Part shown: positions 33,148 through 42,393 of the stretch, piece by piece
Position numbering within the stretch: position 1 is the stretch's first letter
Layout: the number at the start of each line of letters is the position of its first letter
Source: Spirochaeta lutea
GTDB lineage: Bacteria; Spirochaetota; Spirochaetia; DSM-27196; Salinispiraceae
Assembly: GCF_000758165.1 (NCBI RefSeq)
Contig: NZ_JNUP01000064.1
Location: 205,265 to 269,264, forward strand
Length of the DNA stretch: 64,000 nucleotides
Reading direction: 5' to 3'
Position numbers and translations under genes: made by a program
Notes under the pieces: generated by a model
What the model saw: the letters and a program-made list of their open reading frames with translations, nothing else
Told to the model about the DNA's origin: nothing
Database searches by the model: none

Positions 33148-35610
33148 ATGGATTATAAGCATGTAATAAAACAGATGACCCTGGAAGAGAAGGTGTCTCT
33201 GCTTTCCGGAAAAAACTTCTGGGAGAGTCAAGAGTTGGAGCGCCTTAATGTGCCGGGGATGTTTCTGGCTGACGGTCCTCACGGAATCCGGCGCCAGGCT
33301 GCGGCAGCCGATCATCTGGGGTTGAACGAGAGCATACCCGCTACCTGTTATCCCACGGCGGCTACGGTGGCCAACAGCTGGGATGTGGAATTAGCCCAGG
33401 AGGTCGGAACCCATTTGGGACGGGAGGCGGCCAGTCAGCAGGTAAACGTCCTTTTAGGGCCGGGAATGAATATCAAGCGGAATCCCCTATGCGGCCGGAA
33501 TTTTGAATACTTCAGCGAGGATCCATACCTGACGGGAAAGATGGCGGCGGCCTACGTCCGGGGAATCCAGGCCGGGGGAATCGGGGCCCATGTGAGCGGC
33601 GCTCCGTCCACGAGCCGGGGCATTGCAGCGTGTATTAAACACTTCGCGGTGAACAACCAAGAAACCCGGCGGATGTCCATCGATGTGGTGGTGGATGAAC
33701 GGACCCTCAGGGAAATCTACCTGACCGGTTTTGAGATCGCCGTTCGGGAGGGAAGGCCCCGGGTGGTGATGTCCTCCTACAACAAGGTCAACGGTGAATA
33801 TACCAACGAGAATATGCATCTGCTCCGGGAGATTCTTCGGGAGGAATGGGGATTCCAAGGCTGCGTGGTAACCGATTGGGGGGGCGGAAACGAGCGTGTC
33901 CGGGGGCTGCTGGCCGGAAACGAGCTGGAGATGCCCGGAACCGGTGGAGAGTCCAACCGGGAGGTGCTTGAGGCTGTCCGCCGGGGAGAACTTGAGGAGG
34001 CGGTGGTCGACGAGGCCCTGGAACGGTTGCTGGCCCTGGCTGATGAGACCTCCCAAGCCCTGGTGTGGAAGAACCAGAAAATCCCCCGGGATCACCATCA
34101 AACAGCCTGTAAGGCCGCGGAGGAATCCATCGTTCTGTTAAAGAACCAGGATACCATCCTGCCCCTGGATACCTCGAAGACCCTTGCAGTGATCGGCGAT
34201 TTCGCCCAAACACCGCGCTACCAGGGTGCCGGCTCCTCCCGGGTCAATCCCACCCAGCTGGAATCCGCCCTGGACCGGTTGGAGTCCTCGGAGTTGAGGA
34301 TTATCGGCTACGAGCCGGGGTTCCACCGGTTTGGCAAGAAGAGCAGCGATCTGGTGGAACGGGCCTGCGGCCTGGCAGCCCAGGCTGATACGGTTCTCCT
34401 GTACCTGGGACTGGATGAGGTCAGCGAGGCAGAGGGGGTGGACCGGACGAGTCTGGCCCTGCCGGAGAACCAGCTGGACCTGCTGGAAGCCCTGGTAGGG
34501 GTGCATTCCCGCATCGTGGTGATACTATCCTGCGGATCTGTGATCGAAATGCCCTGGATCGACGGGGTTTCTGCAGTGGTTCACGGCTATCTGGGCGGCC
34601 AGGCCGGTGCCCAGGCCATGGTCCGGGTACTCTTGGGGCTTGTGAATCCCTCGGGTAAGCTGGCGGAGACCTATCCCAAGACCTACCTGGATGTTCCTTC
34701 CGGGGCGAATTTCCCCGGGGGACAGGCTACCGTGGAGTATCGGGAAGGGCCGTATGTGGGCTACCGCTATTTTGACCGTCAGCCCGGGGGTATTCAATTT
34801 CCCTTCGGGTTCGGCCTGAGTTATACCAGCTTCGAATACCATGACCTCCGGGTAGACAGCCGAGGCGCGCGGTTCACCCTGAGGAACACCGGGGCTCTGG
34901 CGGGAAAAGAGGTGGTACAGCTTTACATTCAGGGGCCGGGTCAAGCAGTGTACCGGCCGGAAAAGGAACTGAAGGGTTTTACGAAGGTGCATCTGGAGCC
35001 CGGAGAAAGCCGGGAGGTACACCTGGCCTTCGATGCCTACAGCTTCCGATTTTTTAATCTGAAAAAGAATGCCTGGGATGTGGAAAGCGGGATGTATACT
35101 ATCTTTATCGGGGCATCCAGCCGGGATATCCGGCTGCAGGCCTCCCTGTCCGTGCAGGGTTCGGATTGCGGGAACCTCTACGACCTCCGGAGCCTGGAGC
35201 CCTACTTTACCGGCGAGGTGGAGAACATCGAAGAACCAACCTTCGCCGCTCTGGTCGGCCGGCCCCTTCCGGAGACCCATTGGGGGAACAGGATCCCCAT
35301 GGGGTACAACGATCCCCTCGCCCGGACCAAGTATGCCCGGGGCTGGTTCGGCCGCCTTACCCATAGCCTGATAATCTTTACCCATTGGCTGCTCTGGAAG
35401 ATCGGTCAGCGGGACACCGCTAACCTCATCATGATGTCCTTTTATAACATGCCCTTCCGGGGGATCGCTAAAATGATGGGCGGCATGGTGTCCCGGCGCA
35501 TGGCCGAGGGGTTTCTCATGATGGTTAACGGTCATTTTTTTAAGGGATTTACACGTCTGATTACAAAAGAAAAACAAGAAAAGGAAGTTGAGTATGAATA
35601 CCGCACATAG
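33148..35610 (+). CDS. GH3 beta-glucosidase, cytoplasmic type
   Basis: 820-residue family 3 glycosidase without signal peptide. The barrel carries DGPHGIRRQ, GRNFEYFSEDPYLTGK, KHFAVNNQETRRMSID and the nucleophile in CVVTDWGGGNERV (Asp243). The sandwich domain has LDEVSEAEGVDR (Glu429 the likely acid/base), followed by an FnIII-like domain. The last 130 residues (NLIMMSFYNMPFRGIAKMMGG) are shared with the upstream pseudo-GH3 and are partly amphipathic, perhaps a membrane or partner contact. Relative to the pseudo-GH3 it has a short insert (GGIGAHVSGAPSTS) in the barrel. It should release glucose or a related sugar from beta-linked oligosaccharides. The next gene overlaps its end by 17 bp. Confidence 0.93.
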   Translation: MDYKHVIKQMTLEEKVSLLSGKNFWESQELERLNVPGMFLADGPHGIRRQAAAADHLGLNESIPATCYPTAATVANSWDVELAQEVGTHLGREAASQQVNVLLGPGMNIKRNPLCGRNFEYFSEDPYLTGKMAAAYVRGIQAGGIGAHVSGAPSTSRGIAACIKHFAVNNQETRRMSIDVVVDERTLREIYLTGFEIAVREGRPRVVMSSYNKVNGEYTNENMHLLREILREEWGFQGCVVTDWGGGNERVRGLLAGNELEMPGTGGESNREVLEAVRRGELEEAVVDEALERLLALADETSQALVWKNQKIPRDHHQTACKAAEESIVLLKNQDTILPLDTSKTLAVIGDFAQTPRYQGAGSSRVNPTQLESALDRLESSELRIIGYEPGFHRFGKKSSDLVERACGLAAQADTVLLYLGLDEVSEAEGVDRTSLALPENQLDLLEALVGVHSRIVVILSCGSVIEMPWIDGVSAVVHGYLGGQAGAQAMVRVLLGLVNPSGKLAETYPKTYLDVPSGANFPGGQATVEYREGPYVGYRYFDRQPGGIQFPFGFGLSYTSFEYHDLRVDSRGARFTLRNTGALAGKEVVQLYIQGPGQAVYRPEKELKGFTKVHLEPGESREVHLAFDAYSFRFFNLKKNAWDVESGMYTIFIGASSRDIRLQASLSVQGSDCGNLYDLRSLEPYFTGEVENIEEPTFAALVGRPLPETHWGNRIPMGYNDPLARTKYARGWFGRLTHSLIIFTHWLLWKIGQRDTANLIMMSFYNMPFRGIAKMMGGMVSRRMAEGFLMMVNGHFFKGFTRLITKEKQEKEVEYEYRT

Positions 35611-36295
35611 CCCCGAGGAAGCGAAATTAAAACCAAAACGGGATATTCCCGTAATCAGCAATCTGGCGGCCTGGTGGAATCGGTTTGTGGAAAAACACCC
35701 CACCGTAGCCCAATTTGTGGTGTTTTTTATCCTGAGCAACGGGGTAACCCTGCTGCAAATGGTTCTGATGCCCGTGCTCAAGGAGGTGTTCGAACAGACT
35801 GCCCTGATCCACCGGGATTTTATCATCTGGCCGGTGGGACAGAACCTGGACGGATCTACCTACTATATTTTTAATTATCCCGGGGGAACCATCGCCAGCG
35901 GCGGCGGCGGGGGCTTAGCCTATTTCTTGGCCGTTCAAATCACCATAGGAATTGCCCAGGTAATCAACTTCTTTGCCCAGCGGAATATAACCTTCAAATC
36001 CAACGGTAACCCTTGGTGGTCCGCTCTGTGGTACCTCATTGCGTACATCATTATTACCATCGGCGCGGCGGCGGCCCAGGGGCTCTACAAGGCGCCGATT
36101 TACACCCTGCTGATGGATACCCTGGGGATGGGTGCCGCCGGGGAGGCCACAGCGGACGCCATTACGATGATTATTAATGCAACCATCTCCTTCTGGGTGT
36201 TTTTCCCGATATTCAAACTCATTTTTCGGAGGACTCCCGAAGAGCCCGGCGTATCACCCGAGCACGCCGGCGGTCAGGAAGGAGGCGGGGAATGA
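35594..36295 (+). CDS. GtrA-like integral membrane protein
   Basis: 233-residue membrane protein resembling the GtrA/DPMS flippase family: four helices, the first starting VAQFVVFFILSNGVTLLQM, and the diagnostic NFFAQRNITFKSN before the third helix. GtrA proteins are thought to move polyprenyl-phosphate-linked sugars across the membrane, usually with a partner GT2 transferase, which is encoded next. A Gly-rich loop (ASGGGGGLAY) lies between helices 1 and 2, and the protein is longer than typical GtrA (120-150). ATG 35594 follows AAGGAAG and lies inside the end of the GH3 gene; it overlaps the GT2 gene by 4 bp. Confidence 0.75.
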   Translation: MNTAHSPEEAKLKPKRDIPVISNLAAWWNRFVEKHPTVAQFVVFFILSNGVTLLQMVLMPVLKEVFEQTALIHRDFIIWPVGQNLDGSTYYIFNYPGGTIASGGGGGLAYFLAVQITIGIAQVINFFAQRNITFKSNGNPWWSALWYLIAYIIITIGAAAAQGLYKAPIYTLLMDTLGMGAAGEATADAITMIINATISFWVFFPIFKLIFRRTPEEPGVSPEHAGGQEGGGE

Positions 36296-37326
36296 CCAGG
36301 ACGGAGGGGTTCTGCTTGACGGTGGTTGTGCCCTGTTATAACGCAGAATCCTATATGGCCAGGGCTGTGGATTCTGTTTTGAGTCCCGGTTTCGGGGATG
36401 TGGAGCTCATCCTGGTGAATGACGGCTCCCGGGATCGGACTGAGGCTCTGGCGGAAGGGTATGCCCGGGCGAATCCCGGCAGGGTACGGGCGGTCCATCA
36501 GGAGAACCGCGGTCACGGCGGGGCGGTGAATACAGGAATTGCCCTGGCCCGGGGTGCCTACCTGAAGGTCTTGGACAGCGATGATTGGTTTGATCTCCCG
36601 GCCTTCCGGCGGTTGGTGGAAACCCTGCGGATGCTGCTGTTCCGGGAAACCCCCGTGGACGCCCTGGTGAGCAACTATGTCTATGAAAAGCAGGGAGCCC
36701 GGCGGAAAAAAACCATGCATTACCGCAGGATTCTGTCTCGAAACAAGATTCTGACCTGGGACCAGGTGGGGCGGTTTCCAGCAGGGAAGTACCTGATGAT
36801 GCACTCCCTCACTTACCGTACCCAGGTTCTTCGGGAGTCGGGTCTGAGGCTGCCGGAACATACCTACTATGTGGACAATCTGTTCGTCTGTGTGCCCATG
36901 CGCCGGGTACACTCCCTCTATTACCTGGATGAGGATCTGTACCGCTACTACATCGGACGGGATGACCAGTCGGTGAATGAATCGGTGATGATCCGCCGGA
37001 TCGACCAGCAGCTGCGGGTTAATACCCTGGTAATTGAGAACTTCCTGAGGGATCCCACGGGACGCAGGCGGCTGGAAGAGTACCTGTTTCATCATCTGGA
37101 GATTGTTACGGCAATATCCAGTGTTCTTCTCATCAAGGCGGGAACCCCGGAGCATACAGAGCTGAAGGATACCCTCTGGCAGGGTATCGCCGCCATGGAC
37201 CCGGGATTGTATAAGCGTCTGCATCGCCGGGGGTTAGGGGTTCTGGTTAACCTTCCCGGCCTGGCTGGCAAACTAGCAGCAGCTACTGCCTACGGTATGA
37301 CCCGTCTGCTTTTCGGCTTCAATTAA
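36292..37326 (+). CDS. Family 2 glycosyltransferase
   Basis: 344-residue GT-A fold glycosyltransferase: LTVVVPCYNAESYMARAVDSVL at the N-terminus, LVNDGSRDRT for nucleotide binding, and KVLDSDDWFD containing the metal-binding DxD. It lacks clear multi-pass helices, so it is soluble or peripheral. With the GtrA-like protein it probably builds or flips a lipid-linked sugar. The 4-bp overlap with the upstream gene indicates coupling. The sugar transferred is not known. Confidence 0.92.
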   Translation: MTRTEGFCLTVVVPCYNAESYMARAVDSVLSPGFGDVELILVNDGSRDRTEALAEGYARANPGRVRAVHQENRGHGGAVNTGIALARGAYLKVLDSDDWFDLPAFRRLVETLRMLLFRETPVDALVSNYVYEKQGARRKKTMHYRRILSRNKILTWDQVGRFPAGKYLMMHSLTYRTQVLRESGLRLPEHTYYVDNLFVCVPMRRVHSLYYLDEDLYRYYIGRDDQSVNESVMIRRIDQQLRVNTLVIENFLRDPTGRRRLEEYLFHHLEIVTAISSVLLIKAGTPEHTELKDTLWQGIAAMDPGLYKRLHRRGLGVLVNLPGLAGKLAAATAYGMTRLLFGFN

Positions 37327-37413
37327 CGGGAGTGGGCGAGATTCTGGGGCTATGTACACAGATACATCATGTTCCTCAGCACTTGAGGAAAAATCAACAA
37401 GGAGATAAAGGCC

Positions 37414-40314
37414 ATGAGTATGACAAAAAAAAGCAGGAGACGGTGGATTATCGGACTATCCATCCTCGGTGTGTTTACCATCGCAGTAACCGTGGCACTG
37501 AATATATTCAGCGCCCACGCGGATATCTACCTGGGCCGCGGCAAGGCCGTGGTCACCCAGGCAGAAGGCACCGAAAATCTCCCCAGCATCTATTATGAAA
37601 TGGATTACCCGTCCTATGAGGCCCTGAAAGAGGCCTCCGACGCCCTGGTTCAGGAAATCGAGGCCGAGGGAATGGTTCTTCTCAAGAATAACGGCGCCCT
37701 GCCCCTGGCAGAAACCGGCAGCCGGGTTACCCTCCTAGGCCGCAGCGCTGCTGATCCGGTTTACGGGGGATCCGGATCCGGCTCGGTGGATGTCTCCCTG
37801 GCGGTGGATCTGAGAACCGCCCTGGAGGACCGGGGTTTCACCGTAAACCCCGTGGCGTACCGGGAGATTGAGGAATTTGCCTCCTACGAGATGCGGCGAA
37901 ACCAGGTGGGAGAAAGCATCCGGGCCTACAAGAACCCCCGGGGCCACATCGCCATGGACCGCCCCAGCCAATCCACCTACGACATCGGTGAAATGCCGGC
38001 TGACCAGTATTCCCCCCAGGCCCTGGAGAGTTTCTCCGATTACGGAGATGCAGCGGTGATCGTTCTCGGCCGACCCGGAGGGGAAGGCGGAGACCTGACC
38101 CAGGATATGAAGGGATTCGACGAAAATTACCAGCCCGGGCAGCATCAGTTGGAATTGAACCAGGATGAGAAAGATTTGATCACCCTGGCAAAACAGAATT
38201 TTGACCGGGTTGTGGTGGTGATCAACTCCAGCGCCGCCATGGAGCTGGGAATTCTGGAGGATGATCCCGGAGTGGATGCCATCCTTTGGGCGGGATCGCC
38301 GGGGCAAAGCGGATTTTATGCAGTAGCTGATGCCCTCCGGGGGGCGGTGAACCCCTCCGGCCGGACCGTGGACATTTATGCCAGGGATTTTACCGCCGAT
38401 CCGACCTTCAACAATTTCGGGCACTTTCAGTATGAGAATATTCACGGTGGAAACGCATCCGGGGAAGGGTTCTTTGTCCAGTACCGGGAAGGAATTTACT
38501 ACGGCTACCGCTACTATGAAACCGCTGCCGCTGAGGGATTTATCGACTATGACCGAGCCGTGGTGTATCCTTTTGGATACGGTCTGAGTTACACCGACTT
38601 TGCATGGCAGATCACCGGATCGCGGATGGGCGATACCGAAGGGTTCATTGAGGTGGACGTTCAGGTAACCAATACAGGGGACCGTTTTGCCGGGAAGGAT
38701 GTGGTGCAGCTCTATGTATCGCCCCCCTATTACCCGGGTGGCATTGAAAAACCCGAGGTAGTACTGGCGGACTTTGCGAAAACCGGGCTGCTTGCCCCTG
38801 GAGACTCCGAGGTGGTAACCCTATCGGTCCGAGTGGAGGATCTTGCATCCTACGATTACGAGGATGAACGGGCCTATGTTCTGGAAGAGGGCGACTACGG
38901 GATCCGGATTCAAGACAACTCCCATGACCTAAAAGAGGGTATCCAAGAGCTTAGCTACCGGGTAGACCGGACAGTGGTATACAACGGAAATAATCACCGG
39001 ACCTCGGATCAACAGGAGGTTACCAACCAGTTTGATGACGTATCCGCCCTCTTTTCCGACAGCCCTGAGAAGGGCAGGGTCGTTAACCTGAGCCGGGCGG
39101 ATTTTGCCGGTACCTTCCCCCAGGCGCCCTCGGGAGACGATTTTGAGGCAAGTGAGCAGGTTATTCAGGCCTTCCAAGCCTATGTAGCCTCGGAACATGC
39201 GGATCCCGATGATGAAATGCCCACCATCAAAGCAGAAAACGGACTCTACCTCATTGATATGCGGGGTGTGGACTACGATGATGCCCTCTGGGAGGTGTTC
39301 CTAGACCAGATTGACCCTGCGGACATTGCACGGATTGTAATCAGCTCCGCCTACACCACCGCACCCATCGAGGATCTGGGTAAACCCATGACGGTGGATC
39401 TGGACGGTCCTGCGGGAATCTCCGCATTCATGGGGGATATCCACGGATCGGCCTTTCCCTCGGCGGTGGTCATTGCATCCACCTACAATACCGATCTTGC
39501 CTCCGAGATGGGCCGAATGGTCGGTAACGAAGGGCTGGCATACGGGGTGAACGGCTGGTATGCCCCGGCGGTAAACATCCACCGATCTCCCTTCGCGGGC
39601 CGAAACTTTGAGTACTACTCCGAGGATCCGGTACTATCCGGCCGGATGGCCACCGGGGTTGTGGAGGGTGCTGCCGATAAGGGTATGTACACCTTCTTGA
39701 AGCACTTTGCCTTGAACGACCAAGAGACCAACCGGGTGAACAACGGAGTCGCCGTCTGGGCCAACGAACAGGCCATCCGAGAGATATACCTGAAGCCCTT
39801 TGAGATGGTGGTAAAGAATGCCGCTACAACCCTGCCGTACCTGGATGCGGAATCGGGAGAGCTCAGGGAAAAACCCGCAAAGGCCTCCACCGCATTCATG
39901 AGTTCCTTCAACCGGATCGGCGGGGTCTGGGCAGGGGGATCAGAACCCCTTCTTCAGACCGTCCTGCGGGATGAATGGGGATTCGAAGGTACGGTCATCA
40001 GCGACTTCAATCTGTACAGCCACATGTACGTCAACCAGGGTCTGGCGGCCGGGACCGACATCAACATAACCTTCGACTCCATGAAGTCCATCGAAGACAG
40101 CTCCAGCCCAACAGCAGTCCAGCATCTCCGGCGCAGCGCCCACCGGCTGTTCTACACCGTGGCAAACAGCAGCGCCATGAACGGCTTTGTGTCGGGTACC
40201 ACCATCCACTACACCATGGCACCCTGGCGCATCTGGCTCATCGTGGCCGATGTTCTTATCGGATTGTTCATTCTTTTCGGGGTGATTCGACTGATCCTAA
40301 AAAGCAGATCCTAA
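37414..40314 (+). CDS. Membrane-anchored GH3 with reversed domain order
   Basis: 966-residue protein in which the GH3 sandwich domain (about residues 75-330, including LGRPGGEGGDLT) and an FnIII-like domain (about 340-500) come first, and the TIM barrel follows (about 560-930), with NIHRSPFAGRNFEYYSEDP, LKHFALNDQETNR and the nucleophile in GFEGTVISDFNLYSH. So the usual order is circularly permuted, as known for a few GH3 enzymes. A membrane helix lies near each end (about 11-32 and 938-960), so the enzyme body should sit outside, tethered twice. A good ribosome site (AAGGAG) precedes ATG 37414. Likely a cell-surface beta-glucosidase acting on the product of the neighbouring genes. Confidence 0.9.
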   Translation: MSMTKKSRRRWIIGLSILGVFTIAVTVALNIFSAHADIYLGRGKAVVTQAEGTENLPSIYYEMDYPSYEALKEASDALVQEIEAEGMVLLKNNGALPLAETGSRVTLLGRSAADPVYGGSGSGSVDVSLAVDLRTALEDRGFTVNPVAYREIEEFASYEMRRNQVGESIRAYKNPRGHIAMDRPSQSTYDIGEMPADQYSPQALESFSDYGDAAVIVLGRPGGEGGDLTQDMKGFDENYQPGQHQLELNQDEKDLITLAKQNFDRVVVVINSSAAMELGILEDDPGVDAILWAGSPGQSGFYAVADALRGAVNPSGRTVDIYARDFTADPTFNNFGHFQYENIHGGNASGEGFFVQYREGIYYGYRYYETAAAEGFIDYDRAVVYPFGYGLSYTDFAWQITGSRMGDTEGFIEVDVQVTNTGDRFAGKDVVQLYVSPPYYPGGIEKPEVVLADFAKTGLLAPGDSEVVTLSVRVEDLASYDYEDERAYVLEEGDYGIRIQDNSHDLKEGIQELSYRVDRTVVYNGNNHRTSDQQEVTNQFDDVSALFSDSPEKGRVVNLSRADFAGTFPQAPSGDDFEASEQVIQAFQAYVASEHADPDDEMPTIKAENGLYLIDMRGVDYDDALWEVFLDQIDPADIARIVISSAYTTAPIEDLGKPMTVDLDGPAGISAFMGDIHGSAFPSAVVIASTYNTDLASEMGRMVGNEGLAYGVNGWYAPAVNIHRSPFAGRNFEYYSEDPVLSGRMATGVVEGAADKGMYTFLKHFALNDQETNRVNNGVAVWANEQAIREIYLKPFEMVVKNAATTLPYLDAESGELREKPAKASTAFMSSFNRIGGVWAGGSEPLLQTVLRDEWGFEGTVISDFNLYSHMYVNQGLAAGTDINITFDSMKSIEDSSSPTAVQHLRRSAHRLFYTVANSSAMNGFVSGTTIHYTMAPWRIWLIVADVLIGLFILFGVIRLILKSRS

Positions 40315-40326
40315 GGGAGGACCGAC

Positions 40327-41664
40327 ATGATCCAAGATGTACAACTACCAACCCGGACCGGAACGATTCTCACGCCTCTTTCGGTCCTGAGCCTTGCTGC
40401 TGCGGCCCTGCTTCTTGCTGGCTGCGGCAGTACTGGGAACTCGAACAGCACCGACGGCGCCGACAATGCTTCTGGGCGTAGTCCGGGCAGCGGAGCATCC
40501 GCCGAAACCGGCAATACCGGAGACCGGAAATACTCCGTAACATTGGACACCGTGCTCCACGGCAGCCTGCAAACCGAACCGGAAATTACCCACGGCCAGA
40601 CCCTGCCCGAGGGGACCCGGATAACCCTGAACGCCCAGGCGGACCCGGGGTACGCCCTGGACTCGGTCTACTACTCCGTAGCCGGTCCCTGGGGGCCCAT
40701 GTATTTCGAATCCACCGAGGCTACCATGGAGGTAACCCTCACCCAGGATATTAGTCTGGGGGCATCCTTCCTGCCCGAAAAGGACGTGGCGGGATTTTCG
40801 GAGCGGCAGGACATCCTGTACGCCCAACCCGGGGTCAAACCCCTGAAGTACGATGTGTTTATACCCGAGGGAGCCCAAGACTTACCCCTGGTCATCATCA
40901 CCCACGGGGGCGGCTGGTCCAGCAATGACGAGAACATCATGCGCGGCATGGCCCGGGAAATGGTCCGTACGGGCCGTTACGTGGTGGCCAGCATCGATTA
41001 CCGCTGGGTCGGGACCCTGGACGGCGATGCCCGGGAAAACACCGTGGCTGATCTGATCGAAGATGTATACGGAGCGGTTCTGCATATCCAGGAGCATGCC
41101 CGGGATTACGGTGCGGATCCTGAACGTATCGCCCTTACAGGTGACAGCGCCGGGGGGCATCTTACCGCTGCCATGGCCACCATGGTGGAGCGAATCGGTT
41201 CAGGGGGATTTGAATCCGGGAACTACCGGTACGAGCCCTCCTACCTGCCCAGGGGTATGAGCCTGGAGCAGGCCCGGCAATCCCTGGCACAGGCCATCCG
41301 GGTGGTCGCGCCGAGCTACGGGGTATTCGGAGGAACGCATCTGGCACAGTTCACCCGGGGCGGTACAGGCTCCGAAGAGCTTGCGGCCATATCTCCGGTG
41401 GCTCAGATACCCCCGGCGGAGCAACGCCGGCTGCCCCACTACCTGATCCGCGGCGGATCGGATCCCCTGATCACCCCGGACATGGTGGATGAGTACGCCG
41501 AGGCCCTGGAGGCAGCGGGGCATCCGGTTAAGCGGGTGGAGGTCCCGGGGGCCGGCCACGCCTTCTTCGACTGGAAACCCGATGCTCAAACCCGGCGGAC
41601 CTTCCAGAGGTTCGGCGTCCCCTATATCCGGGATATGCTGGAGTTTTTCGACCAGTATTTGTAG
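40327..41664 (+). CDS. Alpha/beta-hydrolase lipoprotein (esterase)
   Basis: 445-residue exported esterase. The signal peptide ends in LLLAGCGS, a lipobox, then a Ser/Gly/Asn linker and a beta-rich domain of about 75 residues. The catalytic domain shows the oxyanion motif HGGGWSSND, the nucleophile GDSAGGH, the acid in RGGSDPLITPD and the His in GAGHAFFDW, so the triad is complete. It resembles carbohydrate-active feruloyl/acetyl esterases of the BD-FAE or hormone-sensitive lipase groups, fitting a role in removing ester groups from glycans. It begins 12 bp after the permuted GH3 and ends the cluster at a hairpin. Confidence 0.87.
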   Translation: MIQDVQLPTRTGTILTPLSVLSLAAAALLLAGCGSTGNSNSTDGADNASGRSPGSGASAETGNTGDRKYSVTLDTVLHGSLQTEPEITHGQTLPEGTRITLNAQADPGYALDSVYYSVAGPWGPMYFESTEATMEVTLTQDISLGASFLPEKDVAGFSERQDILYAQPGVKPLKYDVFIPEGAQDLPLVIITHGGGWSSNDENIMRGMAREMVRTGRYVVASIDYRWVGTLDGDARENTVADLIEDVYGAVLHIQEHARDYGADPERIALTGDSAGGHLTAAMATMVERIGSGGFESGNYRYEPSYLPRGMSLEQARQSLAQAIRVVAPSYGVFGGTHLAQFTRGGTGSEELAAISPVAQIPPAEQRRLPHYLIRGGSDPLITPDMVDEYAEALEAAGHPVKRVEVPGAGHAFFDWKPDAQTRRTFQRFGVPYIRDMLEFFDQYL

Positions 41665-41685
41665 ACGGGCCTGAGTATATTCCTT

Positions 41686-41737
41686 CCCCGGCCGCCCGCG
41701 GTGTGGTCTAACCTTCTCAAGGGGCGGCCGGGGCTTT
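41686..41737 (+). terminator. Likely terminator of the GH3 cluster
   Basis: CCCCGGCCGCC (41686-41696) pairs perfectly with GGCGGCCGGGG (41723-41733) across a 26-base loop, followed by a weak CTTTAT tract. Confidence 0.55.
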
Positions 41738-41762
41738 ATAATCACCCTAAAAAGGAAGTCCC

Positions 41763-42242
41763 ATGAATATACGCAAAACTATTGCCCTGGTAGCCCATGA
41801 TAACCGCAAGTCCGATCTTGTCGAATGGGTGCAGTACAACTGGAAGAGGCTGCAAGGTCATAGGCTGGTCTGCACCGGGACCACCGGCAAGCTGGTGTCC
41901 CAGGCCTTCGCGGCGAAGTCCCAGGCTACCGGGGATGTTATTCCCGAGATTCTTCGGATGAAGAGCGGCCCCCTGGGAGGGGATCAGCAGCTTGGGGCGA
42001 TGATCGCCGAGGGTAAGGTGGATATTATGGTGTTTCTCTGGGACCCCATGGAGCCCCAGCCTCACGACGTCGATGTCCGGGCCCTGGAACGAATCGCCGT
42101 ACTCTACAATATTCCCTACGCTTCCAACCGGGCCACTGCTGATTTTTTAATCTCCTCGGAACTGTTCCTGGCGGATTACCACCCGGTGCGGAAGGATTAC
42201 GAGGAATACATTCACCGCTCGATTCAACATCTGGGACGGTAG
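41763..42242 (+). CDS. mgsA: Methylglyoxal synthase
   Basis: 159-residue enzyme converting dihydroxyacetone phosphate to methylglyoxal and phosphate, a bypass relieving sugar-phosphate stress. The family motifs are clear: IALVAHDNRKSDLVEW at the start, CTGTTGKLVS for phosphate binding, SGPLGGDQQLGAMIAEGKVD and FLWDPMEPQPHDVDV containing the catalytic Asp. Length is normal (150-160). AAGGAAG precedes the ATG. It stands just after the glycosidase cluster, which makes sense if that cluster can flood glycolysis with sugar. Confidence 0.97.
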   Translation: MNIRKTIALVAHDNRKSDLVEWVQYNWKRLQGHRLVCTGTTGKLVSQAFAAKSQATGDVIPEILRMKSGPLGGDQQLGAMIAEGKVDIMVFLWDPMEPQPHDVDVRALERIAVLYNIPYASNRATADFLISSELFLADYHPVRKDYEEYIHRSIQHLGR

Positions 42243-42290
42243 CGTCCTCAGGGGGCATCTGAACCGCTCGGCTCAATGCGGCCGGCATGG

Positions 42291-42344
42291 CTCAGCCCGG
42301 TGTGACTCAGCTCGGTGTGACTCAGCTCGGTGTGACTCAGCTCA
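42291..42344. repeat. 15-bp tandem repeat, 3.6 copies
   Basis: CTCAGCTCGGTGTGA repeats three times (first copy has one change) and once partly between mgsA and glf. It has no spacers and is non-coding. Confidence 0.85.
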
Positions 42345-42393
42345 ATATTGCCCGGCTAACCCGCCTCCCTCGCGCCCGGGCACTAACCCTAGT

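Noticed and set aside
34525..35826. 433-codon minus-strand frame under the GH3 and GtrA genes
   Set aside because: Lies fully across two well-supported genes, has no recognisable domain or ribosome site; a GC-rich shadow frame.
42291..42344. CRISPR array candidate (also 47464-47515 and 52941-53102)
   Set aside because: Repeats are head to tail without unique spacers, and no cas genes are present.
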